Notes: generated by a model not told the origin, from the letters alone. 64,000 bases of DNA from Mesobacillus boroniphilus (GCF_018424685.1 NZ_QTKX01000001.1:310001-374000), one strand, 5' to 3'; counted from the first letter of the stretch, positions 17,522 through 26,789 are shown. A program made the numbers and translations.

Positions 17522-17745
17522 GTTTTCCCTCATCTCCGACCAAAAATAGCACAATCTTTATCATACCAGAATAGGATTTTTAACAAAAGGTGTTTTCTGC
17601 TCCATTAATCACTTTGCGAATTCTTATTTCAATGATTGATTCGAGGAAAAATTTATTCATTAGTAGTTTTATACGGTCATAAACAGGGAAAAGGAAAAGA
17701 AGAATATTGTGAGAATATAAATAATATTACTTGGGGGATATCAAA

Positions 17746-18078
17746 ATGGGATACATTCTTCCAGTGACAAATTATCAATATATACAATATGCTGAGCGTG
17801 AAATTGGGACCGATTATGATCCATTTATGATTCAAAAAGTTAACAGGATTCGAAAAGAAGATCCGGTGGAAAAGGGACAGGAACAACAAGAACAAGCAGT
17901 AGGACCCCTGCAAAAGCGGAAGGACCAACAGCCTGTCGCACGCATGCAGCTAGCGGTTTCTGATACAAGCTTCTCTAATACGGATCGGATTTATAAGAAA
18001 AAGGTGAATCCTTTAGTGGTCAGCCAGGCATATGCTGAATTAACAGGAAAAGGAAGGCACTACAGTGAGTCAATTTAA
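17746..18078 (+). CDS. Hypothetical protein, 110 aa
   Basis: ATG 17746 follows GGGGGAT with good spacing. The protein starts MGYILPVTNYQYIQYAER, is hydrophilic, and has a Gln/Glu-rich middle (EQQEQ) and a basic tail. No signal or membrane segment. It stands alone between divergent yjcD and convergent yjcF, with its own terminator, so it is probably expressed. Its slot matches a small gene in B. subtilis between yjcD and yjcF, but no function is known. Confidence 0.75.
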   Translation: MGYILPVTNYQYIQYAEREIGTDYDPFMIQKVNRIRKEDPVEKGQEQQEQAVGPLQKRKDQQPVARMQLAVSDTSFSNTDRIYKKKVNPLVVSQAYAELTGKGRHYSESI

Positions 18079-18098
18079 ACTCAGCTGTAGTGCTTTTT
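18057..18098 (+). terminator. Terminator overlapping the end of the 110-aa gene
   Basis: GCACTACAG...CTGTAGTGC stem followed by TTTTTTG. The left arm lies in the last codons of the gene. Confidence 0.8.
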
Positions 18099-18105
18099 TG
18101 ATATT

Positions 18106-18137
18106 AAAAAAACTCCACTCATATAAGAATGGAGTTT
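18106..18137 (-). terminator. Terminator after yjcF
   Basis: AAACTCCA...TGGAGTTT stem. On the minus strand it is followed by TTTTTAATA. Confidence 0.8.
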
Positions 18138-18148
18138 CTTCTTTAAAT

Positions 18149-18571
18149 TCAGATGGATTTTTTCATCGTTTTATGCGGAATACCGGCATCCAGGAATTCT
18201 TCTGATACTGTTTCATATCCTAGCTTGCTGTAAAATGGGATGGCATGTGTCTGTGCGTTCAATTTCAAGGTTGATATGCCTTGTGACTTGGCATAATCCT
18301 CGATTTTATTCATGACGGCTACACCAGCACCGGTTTTGCGGTTCTCTTTTAAAACGCAAATCCTTTCTACCTTGCCAATCCCGTCCAATACACGAAATCT
18401 CCCTGCGCCAGCTGCTTTTCCATCATCATATAACACAAAATGGACAGAATCAGATTCGAATTGGTCAATTTCTTCTTCTTCAGGAACATTCTGCTCATGA
18501 ATGAAAACAGTCTTGCGTACCTCGAAGGCGTCTGCTAATTCTTGTTCGTTGTTTACAATTTTCACTTCCAC
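18149..18571 (-). CDS. yjcF: GNAT-family N-acetyltransferase YjcF
   Basis: 140 residues, a compact GNAT fold: the FVLYDDGKAAGAGRFR strand pair, VERICVLKENRKTGAG (the acetyl-CoA pyrophosphate loop, R/Q-x-x-G-x-G/A variant), then LNAQTHAIPFYSKLGYE. The short N-terminus and EAFEVRKTVFIHEQNVP-like start (here DAFEVRKTVFIHEQN) are typical of YjcF/ElaA-like enzymes. Substrate unknown. It starts six bases after the stop of yjcG, so the two are co-transcribed. Confidence 0.9.
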   Translation of the reverse strand: MEVKIVNNEQELADAFEVRKTVFIHEQNVPEEEEIDQFESDSVHFVLYDDGKAAGAGRFRVLDGIGKVERICVLKENRKTGAGVAVMNKIEDYAKSQGISTLKLNAQTHAIPFYSKLGYETVSEEFLDAGIPHKTMKKSI

Positions 18572-18577
18572 GTTTAA

Positions 18578-19087
18578 TTATTCCTTTCCAAGCCTGAATG
18601 TTTCATATACTGTCCACGAACCATTATCCAGCTGGTACAGTAAGTGGATCCTGTCGGCTGTATCCTCAAATTGCACTTTTGTCATCCTTAATGAACCATA
18701 TACATCAGAATGTTCATCGTCTGACATTTTCTGACCGACCGTGATATGTGGCACAAAGTTATACTCTTGATTTCCGTCAAATGTTGCATTTAGCTCATTA
18801 TGAAGCTTTTCCAACTCTTCTGGTGAATCAACCTTCAAGTAGATTACGTTGTTAACGGGCTTAAAGGAACCAATCTTAGTGATCTTGATGTTGACTGGTT
18901 TGAAATTCCTGGCGATTGAATCGAGTTTATTCGCAATTTCCTTGATTTCTTCCTCTGTTGCTTCAAAGGGTGACTTTAAAGTTACATGAGGAGGGATCAA
19001 CGCATAGTGAGGATCATAGCGCCTTCTCATTGAATTTGCAAAATCCTGGATTTTCTTTGATGGAAAAATGACAATACCGAATTTCAT
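18578..19087 (-). CDS. yjcG: 2H phosphoesterase / 2'-5' RNA ligase-like protein YjcG
   Basis: 169 residues. The two His-x-Thr catalytic motifs of the 2H superfamily are HVT (34-36) and HIT (114-116), both intact. The family acts on 2'-5' or cyclic phosphodiester bonds in RNA or nucleotides; the substrate in Bacillus is unknown. A GGGGGTATTGAG region precedes the ATG. Likely operon: yjcG-yjcF, possibly with yjcH upstream (115-bp gap). Confidence 0.9.
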   Translation of the reverse strand: MKFGIVIFPSKKIQDFANSMRRRYDPHYALIPPHVTLKSPFEATEEEIKEIANKLDSIARNFKPVNIKITKIGSFKPVNNVIYLKVDSPEELEKLHNELNATFDGNQEYNFVPHITVGQKMSDDEHSDVYGSLRMTKVQFEDTADRIHLLYQLDNGSWTVYETFRLGKE

Positions 19088-19202
19088 CTCAATACCCCCG
19101 TTTCATTAGTTTGGTGCATAACGATTAACTGAGATTACCTATATTATGATTTACCATTCATTATAACAAATTTTCTAAATATATAATATAAAGAAGCATA
19201 TA

Positions 19203-19928
19203 TTATGAAAACACTTGTCTTATTGCCCGTTTGAGGTCTGGCTGCCAATAAGTCCATGTATGGTTGCCGTTGAACTCATCATAAAAATAACCATAGCCTC
19301 TTTCTTTGAAAATCTTCGAAAGCTCCCGGTTAGGCGTTAAAAAGTCTTTGTTTTTGGAAGAGGCCGTTTTTACGACAGTTTCTTGATCTCCAACAGTATG
19401 GTAAATATGGAGCAATTCAGGTTGACGGAAGTCCTTCACTGCCGAAAATACTTCCTCATTTACATAAGGTGACTGAAGCAGTACTTTTCCAAATGTGTGC
19501 GGATACTGAAGCGCTGCTAGCAAGGAAACTGTAGCTGCGAGTGAATCGCCAATCAGTGCGCGGCCCATTCCCATTTGATAGGTAGGATATTGTTCGTCTA
19601 AATATGGTACAAGCTCATGAGCCAGAAAACGAATATAGGCTTGGTGCTGCTCTCCTTTTGGATGATACTTGCGCCTTCTATCCTCGACAGATTCATATGG
19701 TATTCCTACGATGATGACGTTTTCAATTTCCTTTTTGCCAAGGAGCTCGTCTGCAATTCTTCCGATACGGCCCAATTGGAAATAGTCCCTGCCATCCTGT
19801 GCGATAAGTAATGAATATTTATATAATGGAGAATAGTTGGCAGGTAAGTATACCAGCATGGTCACTTCTTCTCCAAGTTCCTTGCTTTGAAGTGTGATTT
19901 CTTCAATTTTGCCCATCGGAAAATCCAT
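19203..19928 (-). CDS. yjcH: Esterase-like alpha/beta hydrolase YjcH
   Basis: 241 residues of the esterase D/enterochelin-esterase class. The nucleophile elbow GDSLAA puts Ser at 129; the late NGNHTW supplies the catalytic His. There is no signal peptide, so it is cytoplasmic. GGAGGTAAATTA precedes the ATG. Gene order yjcF-yjcG-yjcH equals B. subtilis. Natural substrate unknown. Confidence 0.87.
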   Translation of the reverse strand: MDFPMGKIEEITLQSKELGEEVTMLVYLPANYSPLYKYSLLIAQDGRDYFQLGRIGRIADELLGKKEIENVIIVGIPYESVEDRRRKYHPKGEQHQAYIRFLAHELVPYLDEQYPTYQMGMGRALIGDSLAATVSLLAALQYPHTFGKVLLQSPYVNEEVFSAVKDFRQPELLHIYHTVGDQETVVKTASSKNKDFLTPNRELSKIFKERGYGYFYDEFNGNHTWTYWQPDLKRAIRQVFS

Positions 19929-20264
19929 TAATTTACCTCCATATCTTTATACAAGGCTCTTTCCGCAAACTTTGTTGTTTGCACAACTTACCCGGTACAG
20001 AAGCTCCTCGAAAAGAGATCCGAACCTTTTAGGAATGCAGGGAAGTACAGGTAAGAAGACAACATTCACTGCGAAGAGAGCCTGATATTATTATCTTCTT
20101 TTGCCATCAAAATGATTTTAGCATATGTATTTTGAAAAATCTTTTATGGCAATCTATTTGTATCGGAAAAGAAAGATGGTGAGTAAGTAACATGTTTGAC
20201 AATTGCGTGAAGTCTTATGGTAAGATTATGTGGAACAATTCTATTTCTATAAGGGGGATTTTTG
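19929..20264. other. Divergent intergenic region yjcH / TAXI gene
   Basis: 336 bases. The half near yjcH must hold the minus-strand promoter but shows no clear motif. No ORF with start and Shine-Dalgarno, no strong hairpin. The right end holds the promoter described separately. Confidence 0.5.
20196..20226 (+). promoter_or_regulatory. Candidate SigA promoter of the TRAP operon
   Basis: Perfect TTGACA (20196-20201) and TAAGAT (20221-20226), with a rather long 19-base spacer; the gene starts 38 bases later. Confidence 0.5.
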
Positions 20265-21263
20265 ATGAAAAAAAGAAAGTTTCTTTTGTTCACAGCCTTG
20301 ATGCTGGTTCTTTCAATGGTACTGGCTGCATGTGGCGGAGGCGGCTCTGACGAAAAGGGCGGCGAAGAAGGACAAACTGAAGAAAAACCAAAATACATGA
20401 GCATCCTTACTGGCGGTACAGGTGGTACATACTTCCCATTGGGCGGATCATTTGCCAAAATTGTCTCTGATGCTACAGGCGTTAGCACAAATGCTGAAAC
20501 AACAGGAGCTTCTGCAGAAAACATGCAGAGCATTAAGGACAATAAAGGTGAAATCGCATTCACCCAAACTGACATTGCTTCCTACGCAACAGAAGGAAAG
20601 TTAATGTTTGATGGAAACAAAATTGATAATATCAAAGCAATCGGAACATTGTATCCTGAAACGATCCAAATCGTAACAACAGAAAACTCAGGAATCAAAT
20701 CAGTAGAAGATCTTAAAGGCAAAAAGGTCTCAATCGGTGCACCAGGTTCAGGTACGGCAGCGAATGCTGAACAAATTCTTGAAGTTCACGGTCTTTCACT
20801 TGATGATATCCAAAAGCAGGACCTGAGCTTTGATGAGTCAGTAAACGGTATCAAAGATGGCAACATCGATGCGGCTTTCGTAACAGCCGGAACACCTACA
20901 GCTGCTGTAGAAGAGCTTTCCGCAACAGAAAAGGTTGTTATTGTACCAATTGAAGCTGACAAAGCTGAAGAGCTTATCGCAAAGTATCCATACTATGCAA
21001 AAGAAGCAGTTCCTTCTGGAACATATAAACTGGGTTCTGACGTGCCAACAGTTGCAGTTCTTGCGATGCTTGTCGTAAAAGCTGATTTATCTGACGAGCT
21101 CGTTTATGACATTACAAAGTCAATTTTTGAGAATCTTGATCAGGTAACACATGCTAAAGCTAAGCAAATCAAGCCTGAAAATGCACTTAACGGTGTGGGC
21201 ATTGACGTCCACCCAGGTGCCCAGAAGTACTATGATGAAAAAGGTATCAAGGCAGCTCAGTAA
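20265..21263 (+). CDS. TAXI-family TRAP transporter solute-binding lipoprotein
   Basis: 332 residues from ATG 20265 after AAGGGGGAT. Lipobox LAAC with Cys 23, so it is anchored outside the membrane. The mature part starts with GGTGGTYFPLGGSFAKI, the TAXI signature, and contains GKKVSIGAPGSGT. TAXI proteins deliver substrates such as C4-dicarboxylates, glutamate or other organic acids to a TRAP permease; the ligand cannot be told from sequence. The fused permease lies two genes downstream. Confidence 0.93.
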   Translation: MKKRKFLLFTALMLVLSMVLAACGGGGSDEKGGEEGQTEEKPKYMSILTGGTGGTYFPLGGSFAKIVSDATGVSTNAETTGASAENMQSIKDNKGEIAFTQTDIASYATEGKLMFDGNKIDNIKAIGTLYPETIQIVTTENSGIKSVEDLKGKKVSIGAPGSGTAANAEQILEVHGLSLDDIQKQDLSFDESVNGIKDGNIDAAFVTAGTPTAAVEELSATEKVVIVPIEADKAEELIAKYPYYAKEAVPSGTYKLGSDVPTVAVLAMLVVKADLSDELVYDITKSIFENLDQVTHAKAKQIKPENALNGVGIDVHPGAQKYYDEKGIKAAQ

Positions 21264-21585
21264 TAATATGAACATGGCCGGACAATGTCCAATGAGGGCA
21301 ATGTCCGGTCAATCATCTTTTCACAAAAAGCTGAAGAGGCTGACCACACGGGTGAGAACCCAGGCAGGATAGACCGAACTTCCAACCGGTCTATTTTTTA
21401 CTGTTATAAGAAGACGCGTTATGCTTTCTCACCGACGATTCATAACGCATTGTCTGTTAAGGGGAGTAAGAAAAGAGCCAAGGCTGTCAGGATACATTAG
21501 GCACGTTAACTACAAATAGAAACAATCAATGCGCAAACATTAGAAAGTACTCCATCGGAGAAATTGGACAGGCGAGGCAAGTGTT
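21264..21585 (+). other. Structured gap between TAXI and DUF1850 genes
   Basis: 322 bases with three stem-loops and no gene: GGACAATGTCC...GGGCAATGTCC (21279-21310), a terminator-like stem (21372-21398, separate entry), and GCGTTATG...CATAACGC (21417-21451). This may let the binding protein be made in excess over the permease (inference). Confidence 0.6.
21370..21399 (+). terminator. Terminator or attenuator after the TAXI gene
   Basis: ATAGACCG-AACTTCCAA-CCGGTCTAT followed by TTTTTTAC. Partial read-through would supply the permease genes. Confidence 0.7.
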
Positions 21586-22119
21586 ATGAAAATAAACTGG
21601 ATTAAATCAAAATTCTTCGTTCTGTTAACCCTCATCATTTTTTTATCAATGATCGTAATCAATATCCCTTACAAACAAGCTCTAGTTTTTCTTACACCTG
21701 AAAATAATGATATACTCTGCTATGTACCAATTAATGCAGGGGAAACCTTTAAAATAAAGTATAAGCATTCAATCCATCTGTCGGATGTAATTGAAAGCTA
21801 CAAAGTTACTGAAACCCATAAAATCAGACAATACGAATTGGAGTATGAAGATTTTGCTATCGGTATGCCATCAGAAATTGCAGATGGTGAGAACTTTGAA
21901 ATGAAGGATGGCAAGTACTATATAACAAATATGACCAGGGAATTTGCACAATTTGATTTGCGGCTGGGCCAAGTCCGGGCAAACCACACCCTGATTTATG
22001 AAGACATAACGTACCCGTTGTCAAAGTCGATTGAGCCAGGCTCACGGGTGCGGATAAAGATTGAGGCAATTAGTTTATTGAAGCAATTGGAAGGAGTGAA
22101 TATCCTTGACGACAAATGA
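21586..22119 (+). CDS. DUF1850 protein of the TAXI-TRAP operon
   Basis: 177 residues. One N-terminal membrane helix (KFFVLLTLIIFLSMIVINI), then an extracytoplasmic domain with FKIKYKHSIHLSDVIESY, the DUF1850 signature. These proteins are regularly encoded between TAXI binding proteins and fused TRAP permeases; the role is unknown, perhaps assembly or substrate transfer (inference). Its 3' end overlaps the permease start by 14 bases, so they are coupled. Confidence 0.88.
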   Translation: MKINWIKSKFFVLLTLIIFLSMIVINIPYKQALVFLTPENNDILCYVPINAGETFKIKYKHSIHLSDVIESYKVTETHKIRQYELEYEDFAIGMPSEIADGENFEMKDGKYYITNMTREFAQFDLRLGQVRANHTLIYEDITYPLSKSIEPGSRVRIKIEAISLLKQLEGVNILDDK

Positions 22120-24064
22120 AGAAATGGTATCTCAAGAAAAACAACAAGAGCTTCTGGAGAAATATGATCCTGAGGCCGCAACTAGAAAATTGGCAGGCAA
22201 GATGGGATGGGTTGTTTTCTTCGGGCTTCTGGCTTTCTCAGTATTCCAGCTATACACCTCTATATTTGGGATACTAACTGCCCAACTGCAGCGTTCTATC
22301 CACCTGGGATTCGCTCTGGCACTGATCTTCTTGCTGTTTCCGGCAAGGAAGAAGAATCTTAAGGAAAAAAAGGTGGCATGGTACGATCTCCTATTGGCTG
22401 TGATTGCTGTTGCTGTCGGAGCCTATTGGCCATTGATGATCGACGAACTCGTTAATCGTGTCGGCCGTTTGACACCAACAGATTTCTACATTGGTATTGC
22501 CGCTATCCTCCTGGTCCTGGAAGCGACAAGAAGGACGGTTGGCTTGCCGATCATGATTATTGCAGGTTTATTCATGGCTTATGCCCTTTATGGACCTTAT
22601 ATGCCAGGATTCTTGGCGCACAGGGGTCTCGACCTGGAATCACTCGTCCAAACAATGTTCTTTACGACTGAGGGGATTTTAGGAACTCCTCTAGGTGTAT
22701 CGTCAACATTCATATTCCTGTTCCTGTTGTTCGGTGCATTCCTTGTAAAAACGGGTGTGGGTCAATATTTCAATGACCTCGCAGTAGCCGTTGCGGGCAA
22801 AAGTACTGGTGGACCAGCCAAGGTTGCAATTTTTTCCAGCGCCCTGCAAGGAACAATCAGTGGAAGCTCAGTGGCTAACGTAGTTACATCGGGTTCATTT
22901 ACGATCCCGATGATGAAAAAGCTTGGCTACCGCAAAGAATTCGCGGGTGCCGTAGAAGCTGCGGCATCAACTGGAGGGCAGCTAATGCCTCCAATCATGG
23001 GAGCGGCAGCATTCCTGATGGTTGAATTCATCGGCGGCGGAATAACTTATTGGGATATTGCCAAGGCAGCGACCATTCCGGCATTATTATATTTTACTGG
23101 TATCTGGATCATGACGCACTTTGAGGCGAAAAGGATCGGCCTGAGAGGTTTATCCGATGAAGAAATGCCTAATCGAAAAGAAGTACTTAAAAAGATTTAT
23201 CTGCTCTTGCCTATCCTGATTGTTATTATATTGATGGTAAGCGGTATGAGTATCATGCGTGCTGCATTATGGTCAATTCTATCGACCGTCATTGTCAGTG
23301 CGTTCAGTAAAGAAACGAGAATCGGGTTCAAAGACGCGATCGATGCACTTGTTGATGGTGCGAGGACAGCCCTTGGAGTAGCGGCAGCTACAGCTGCTGC
23401 AGGTATCATTGTTGGAGTAGTTACTAAGACTGGCCTTGGCTTGAAGCTTGCAAATGGCTTGCTCGATCTTTCAGGAGGTTACTTGATTCCAACTTTGATG
23501 TTGACGATGCTTGCAGCAATCGTTTTAGGCATGGGTTCGCCAACCACGGCTAACTATGTTATCACATCAACAATCGCTGCACCGGCGATTATCCTGTTGG
23601 GTGTTCCAGATTTATCGGCTCACTTATTTGTTTTCTATTTCGGTATTATTGCGGATATCACGCCTCCGGTTGCGCTGGCGGCATTTGCGGCGGCAGGAGT
23701 TTCCGGTGGGGAACCGCTGCGTACTGGTGTGAATTCGGCCAAGCTGGCGATCGCCGCTTTTATCATACCTTATATGTTCGTGTTATCTCCTGAACTCCTG
23801 ATGATCAATACAACCTGGACAGAATTAATTTGGGTGGTATTCACAGCTATTTCAGGTATGCTGGCAATTGGTGCTGGCATAATCGGTTACTGGCTGAGGA
23901 AATTGTACTGGTGGGAAAGAGTGCTGGGAATTGTAGGAGGTATTATGCTGATTTACCCAGAGGGTATGACAGACATAATCGGTCTCGGTCTTTTTGTCCT
24001 GCTTGTTGCACTTCAATTGATGATCAAGGATAAAGAATCAGTGAAACCAAAGGCAGCAAATTAA
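22106..24064 (+). CDS. TRAP transporter permease, 4TM/12TM fusion
   Basis: 652 residues, about 16-18 membrane helices. It joins the small DctQ-like and large DctM-like subunits; the DctM part has GVGQYFNDLAVAVAGKSTGGPAKVAI and STGGQLMPPIMGAAAF. It imports organic anions with Na+ or H+ using the TAXI lipoprotein upstream. The start is TTG 22106, ten bases after AAGGAG; no earlier ATG fits. The fused layout is usual for TAXI systems. Confidence 0.93.
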   Translation: MTTNEEMVSQEKQQELLEKYDPEAATRKLAGKMGWVVFFGLLAFSVFQLYTSIFGILTAQLQRSIHLGFALALIFLLFPARKKNLKEKKVAWYDLLLAVIAVAVGAYWPLMIDELVNRVGRLTPTDFYIGIAAILLVLEATRRTVGLPIMIIAGLFMAYALYGPYMPGFLAHRGLDLESLVQTMFFTTEGILGTPLGVSSTFIFLFLLFGAFLVKTGVGQYFNDLAVAVAGKSTGGPAKVAIFSSALQGTISGSSVANVVTSGSFTIPMMKKLGYRKEFAGAVEAAASTGGQLMPPIMGAAAFLMVEFIGGGITYWDIAKAATIPALLYFTGIWIMTHFEAKRIGLRGLSDEEMPNRKEVLKKIYLLLPILIVIILMVSGMSIMRAALWSILSTVIVSAFSKETRIGFKDAIDALVDGARTALGVAAATAAAGIIVGVVTKTGLGLKLANGLLDLSGGYLIPTLMLTMLAAIVLGMGSPTTANYVITSTIAAPAIILLGVPDLSAHLFVFYFGIIADITPPVALAAFAAAGVSGGEPLRTGVNSAKLAIAAFIIPYMFVLSPELLMINTTWTELIWVVFTAISGMLAIGAGIIGYWLRKLYWWERVLGIVGGIMLIYPEGMTDIIGLGLFVLLVALQLMIKDKESVKPKAAN

Positions 24065-24074
24065 TAAAATGTAA

Positions 24075-24106
24075 AAGGAGTCCTTACTAAAGGGCTTCTT
24101 TTTTTA
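24075..24106 (+). terminator. Terminator after the TRAP operon
   Basis: AAGGAGTCCTT-ACTAA-AGGGCTTCTT (G-T pairs) followed by TTTTTT. It reaches the stop of the convergent minus-strand gene. Confidence 0.75.
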
Positions 24107-24325
24107 GCTTGATTTAAGAAGCTTGCGTTTTTCAGGCATAACTGAAAGTATGTTTTCCTTTTTGAACAGGCGGTCTGCTTTTCTGAGAAAACAGAAAGCT
24201 TTAAAATAACGTTCATGCATTTCTTTTACGATAATCCGCCGTTGGGTAATTTGGTTATTTGCTGCAAGATAAATCATCTCCACAGGAAGGTTTTCACTAA
24301 GCGATTTTTCCAGAAGGGCATTCAT
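24104..24325 (-). CDS. Small WYL-like protein, 73 aa
   Basis: AAGGAGTG seven to eight bases before the ATG supports translation. The middle (VEMIYLAANNQITQRRIIV then KAFCFLRKADRLFKKENIL) resembles the WYL ligand-binding fold: hydrophobic-Y, Q-R-R, a C-x-L-R turn and R-x-F. There is no DNA-binding domain, so it would be a stand-alone WYL module; function unknown. Confidence in the gene is higher than in the family. Confidence 0.65.
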   Translation of the reverse strand: MNALLEKSLSENLPVEMIYLAANNQITQRRIIVKEMHERYFKAFCFLRKADRLFKKENILSVMPEKRKLLKSS

Positions 24326-24427
24326 GCGCTCTCACTCCTTATATTTTCTAATCTTATTATACCCGAACATTAGTTCTTTATTCAATCTTTTTTAGAACGT
24401 TTGTTCGTGATCTTGCGAAGAGAAATA

Positions 24428-24436
24428 TGGTATAAT
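24428..24436 (+). promoter_or_regulatory. Extended -10 promoter of the Nudix gene
   Basis: TGGTATAAT (TGN plus a perfect TATAAT at 24431-24436) lies 20 bases before the start codon; no good -35, which an extended -10 can do without. The leader is very short. Confidence 0.6.
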
Positions 24437-24455
24437 TTAGAAAGGAGGTGTAATG

Positions 24456-25073
24456 ATGGAGAATGAATTGCTTAAGGTTTTTGATCAACAGGGAAACTGG
24501 ATAGGAATCGAAACGAGGTCGGAAGTACATAAAGCAGGACATTGGCATGAAACCTTTCATTGCTGGTTAACAGAGAGGATAGGCAACAAGGACTATCTTT
24601 TCTTTCAAGTCCGCAGTTCAGTTAAGAATGATTATCCCAATCTGTTGGATATTACGGCAGCGGGGCATATTCTTGCAAATGAAAGTCATGTGGATGGCTT
24701 AAGAGAAGTGAAAGAGGAGCTTGGGATTGACTTGGCCCTGGAGGATTTGCATTCGTTAGGGATTATCAAAGATTCATTGAACAGTCCTGGATTCATCGAT
24801 AACGAATTATGTCATGTTTTTTTGTATGATCAACATCAATCTTTCGATAATTACAGTCTGCAAACAGAAGAGGTCTCGGGGATCATGATGGCAGAACTGA
24901 CTGATTTTGAAAATTTATGGTTTGGTAAGGTACAGAAAGTAATAGTAGAAGGTTTTCTGGTAAGCGGGGATAATGAAAAGAAATTACATAGCATGATTGT
25001 GACCAAGAATGATTTTGTTCCTCATGAAAATACATATATAGAAAGTGTAATTGAGGCAATTAAAAAATTATAG
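24456..25073 (+). CDS. Nudix hydrolase, isopentenyl-diphosphate isomerase-like group
   Basis: 205 residues from ATG 24456, after AGGAGGTG (ATG 24453 is also possible). The start LLKVFDQQGNWIGIETRSEVHKAGHWHETFHCWL is typical of the IDI-like Nudix group. The Nudix box is GHILANE-x6-REVKEELGI; the gap from Glu to RE is six residues instead of the usual seven. It probably hydrolyses a nucleotide or isoprenoid diphosphate; substrate not assignable. Monocistronic. Confidence 0.87.
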   Translation: MENELLKVFDQQGNWIGIETRSEVHKAGHWHETFHCWLTERIGNKDYLFFQVRSSVKNDYPNLLDITAAGHILANESHVDGLREVKEELGIDLALEDLHSLGIIKDSLNSPGFIDNELCHVFLYDQHQSFDNYSLQTEEVSGIMMAELTDFENLWFGKVQKVIVEGFLVSGDNEKKLHSMIVTKNDFVPHENTYIESVIEAIKKL

Positions 25074-25169
25074 ATTAGGATATTTTTGCACGAAAATTAT
25101 ATTGACATTACAATCATTCCGGTATATATTAATAAATGTCCTCGTTAAAAACAGGACAAACTGGATAAC

Positions 25170-25242
25170 GATTCCTTAGCTCAGCTGGGAGAGCGCTACC
25201 TTGACAGGGTAGAGGTCGCTGGTTCGAACCCAGTAGGAATCA
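25170..25242 (+). tRNA. tRNA-Val (anticodon GAC)
   Basis: A full cloverleaf: acceptor stem GATTCCT/AGGAATC, D arm with AGCTCAGCTGGGAGAGC, anticodon stem CTACC/GGTAG around loop TTGACAG (anticodon GAC), and T arm GCTGGTTCGAACCCAGT. Discriminator A; the CCA end is not encoded. It stands alone and is followed at once by a strong terminator. Decodes GUC and GUU. Confidence 0.96.
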
Positions 25243-25247
25243 TACTA

Positions 25248-25288
25248 AAAAGCTTCAATCCTTTTCATAAGGATTGAAGCTTTTTTTG
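25248..25288 (+). terminator. Terminator after tRNA-Val
   Basis: AAAGCTTCAATCC-TTTTCATAA-GGATTGAAGCTTT, then a T run. Confidence 0.93.
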
Positions 25289-25531
25289 TTTGTTGAATAG
25301 TTATTGTTTCACATCAAATTTTGGCGGTATTTGCTTATTGAGCATTACCGCTTGTGGTGTATCAAAAAGATTAGCGGGCAGGTACTGTCTTTCTTGAGTG
25401 ATTGGCTCATTTATTAAATAAAACTGCAATAGAATGGAAGAGGAACTTTTTATTTTATATAAATTACACTTCTTATCTAGACCTTAAGAAAAAAGGGGGA
25501 AGGGACAATATTCTTTTTTAATAGAAAAGTA
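25289..25531. other. Intergenic region after tRNA-Val
   Basis: About 240 AT-rich bases; no gene, hairpin or clear promoter seen apart from the GGGGGAAGGGA purine stretch near the end. Confidence 0.5.
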
Positions 25532-26632
25532 ATGTCGTCTATTGAAGTACTAAAAGAAAGTTTGCTGAGAAAGCAAAAAGTGACATTGGCTAAAAACCCC
25601 TCTGAAACAGAGAGAAAAATCATACAAGAGATCAAGTTTAAAACCGAGGAACTAAACAAGAACAATATTACTAGAACGAAAGCGTATCTTGATTTTTATA
25701 AAAAGCACCCGGAAATCCAGTGGGCTTTCCTGGCCCATATGGTCTCCCGGAATGGCGGATGGAACATGACGGATTTAAAAGCAGAGCTTTTAACAAGGCT
25801 GTTATCTAAAAAAGAAAAAAGCTCCTTTTTTTCATTCCTGGAACGAGGGAATTGGCTTATTTTCCATGATGCCTATCCACAGCTGCTGATTTATGAAGAA
25901 AGTGTTAAAAGGAAAAAACCGTTATTCAGGCTGCTTCCCCACTTTAATGTTTCCATCTTTATTGAGACGATTTGGGAATATTACTGGAAATCTTCAAATT
26001 CATCTCTGCTCACAATTGGCCTGATTATCAATGAACAGAACTATATCGAAAATAGAGTCATTCAAAATCAGAACTATATCAAAGATGTATTCAGTACCCT
26101 GGAGTTTGAACTACAGGATTTTTTGTCCTTCAATCAAATTCTTTTCCCCTACAATGACTATGGTGTGACTAAACTGGCTGGCCAGACAGTGAACCAGTTT
26201 GAATCATTGGACGAACGAATCCAATTAGGAAAGAGACTTTATGCCATCCTTTTTGATAAAGAGATATTGAATAAGGTAGAAGAGTGGGCAATGGCACATC
26301 CTCATTCGGGTTCAAGAAAAGATTACTGGCCTCATATATTTAACGATGTGCATGAGGGAATCCCAGGGCTGAAATATCAAATTAAATTGAGTTCATGTAA
26401 GCTAAAACCCGGGGCAAGAAAGATCTATAGCCCTACACTTCAAAATGTATGGAAAAACGTTAAACATCCTGAAGCCGAGGGAGGGGAATGGTTTAGTGAT
26501 TTTAATGTATTGGAGTATCTTGACGGGTTAGATGATCCTTCGATTGGAAATATTGAATTTGACTATTGTCAAACACTTGAGAGGTTAGAGCTTGCTGCTT
26601 TTGCGAAAAAGATTATTTCGATTCTTGATTAA
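25532..26632 (+). CDS. DUF2515-like protein (YppC type), 366 aa
   Basis: A long cytoplasmic protein without signal or membrane helices. It contains AYLDFYKKHPEIQWAFLAHM followed by VSRNGGWNMTDLK, which I associate with DUF2515. Trp/Tyr-rich, with a late HPHSGSRKDYWPHIF block that could be an active or binding site. Function unknown. The start is uncertain: the GGGGGAAGGGA site is about 25 bases before ATG 25532, with only non-standard codons between. A terminator follows; it is not in an operon. Confidence 0.72.
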   Translation: MSSIEVLKESLLRKQKVTLAKNPSETERKIIQEIKFKTEELNKNNITRTKAYLDFYKKHPEIQWAFLAHMVSRNGGWNMTDLKAELLTRLLSKKEKSSFFSFLERGNWLIFHDAYPQLLIYEESVKRKKPLFRLLPHFNVSIFIETIWEYYWKSSNSSLLTIGLIINEQNYIENRVIQNQNYIKDVFSTLEFELQDFLSFNQILFPYNDYGVTKLAGQTVNQFESLDERIQLGKRLYAILFDKEILNKVEEWAMAHPHSGSRKDYWPHIFNDVHEGIPGLKYQIKLSSCKLKPGARKIYSPTLQNVWKNVKHPEAEGGEWFSDFNVLEYLDGLDDPSIGNIEFDYCQTLERLELAAFAKKIISILD

Positions 26633-26696
26633 AACATTAAAATAGTAATTAATGATATAGGCTGATATTTCTAAATGGGATATAGGTATGACATAG

Positions 26697-26727
26697 AAAG
26701 GATAGGGAATAGACCCTATCCTTTTTC
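26697..26727 (+). terminator. Terminator after the DUF2515-like gene
   Basis: AAAGGATAGGG-AATAGA-CCCTATCCTTT followed by TT. Confidence 0.9.
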
Positions 26728-26789
26728 ATTGTTTAGGAAATTATAAAATTATCTAGTTGTGGATAACTACATGTATGGGGTCTTAATCC

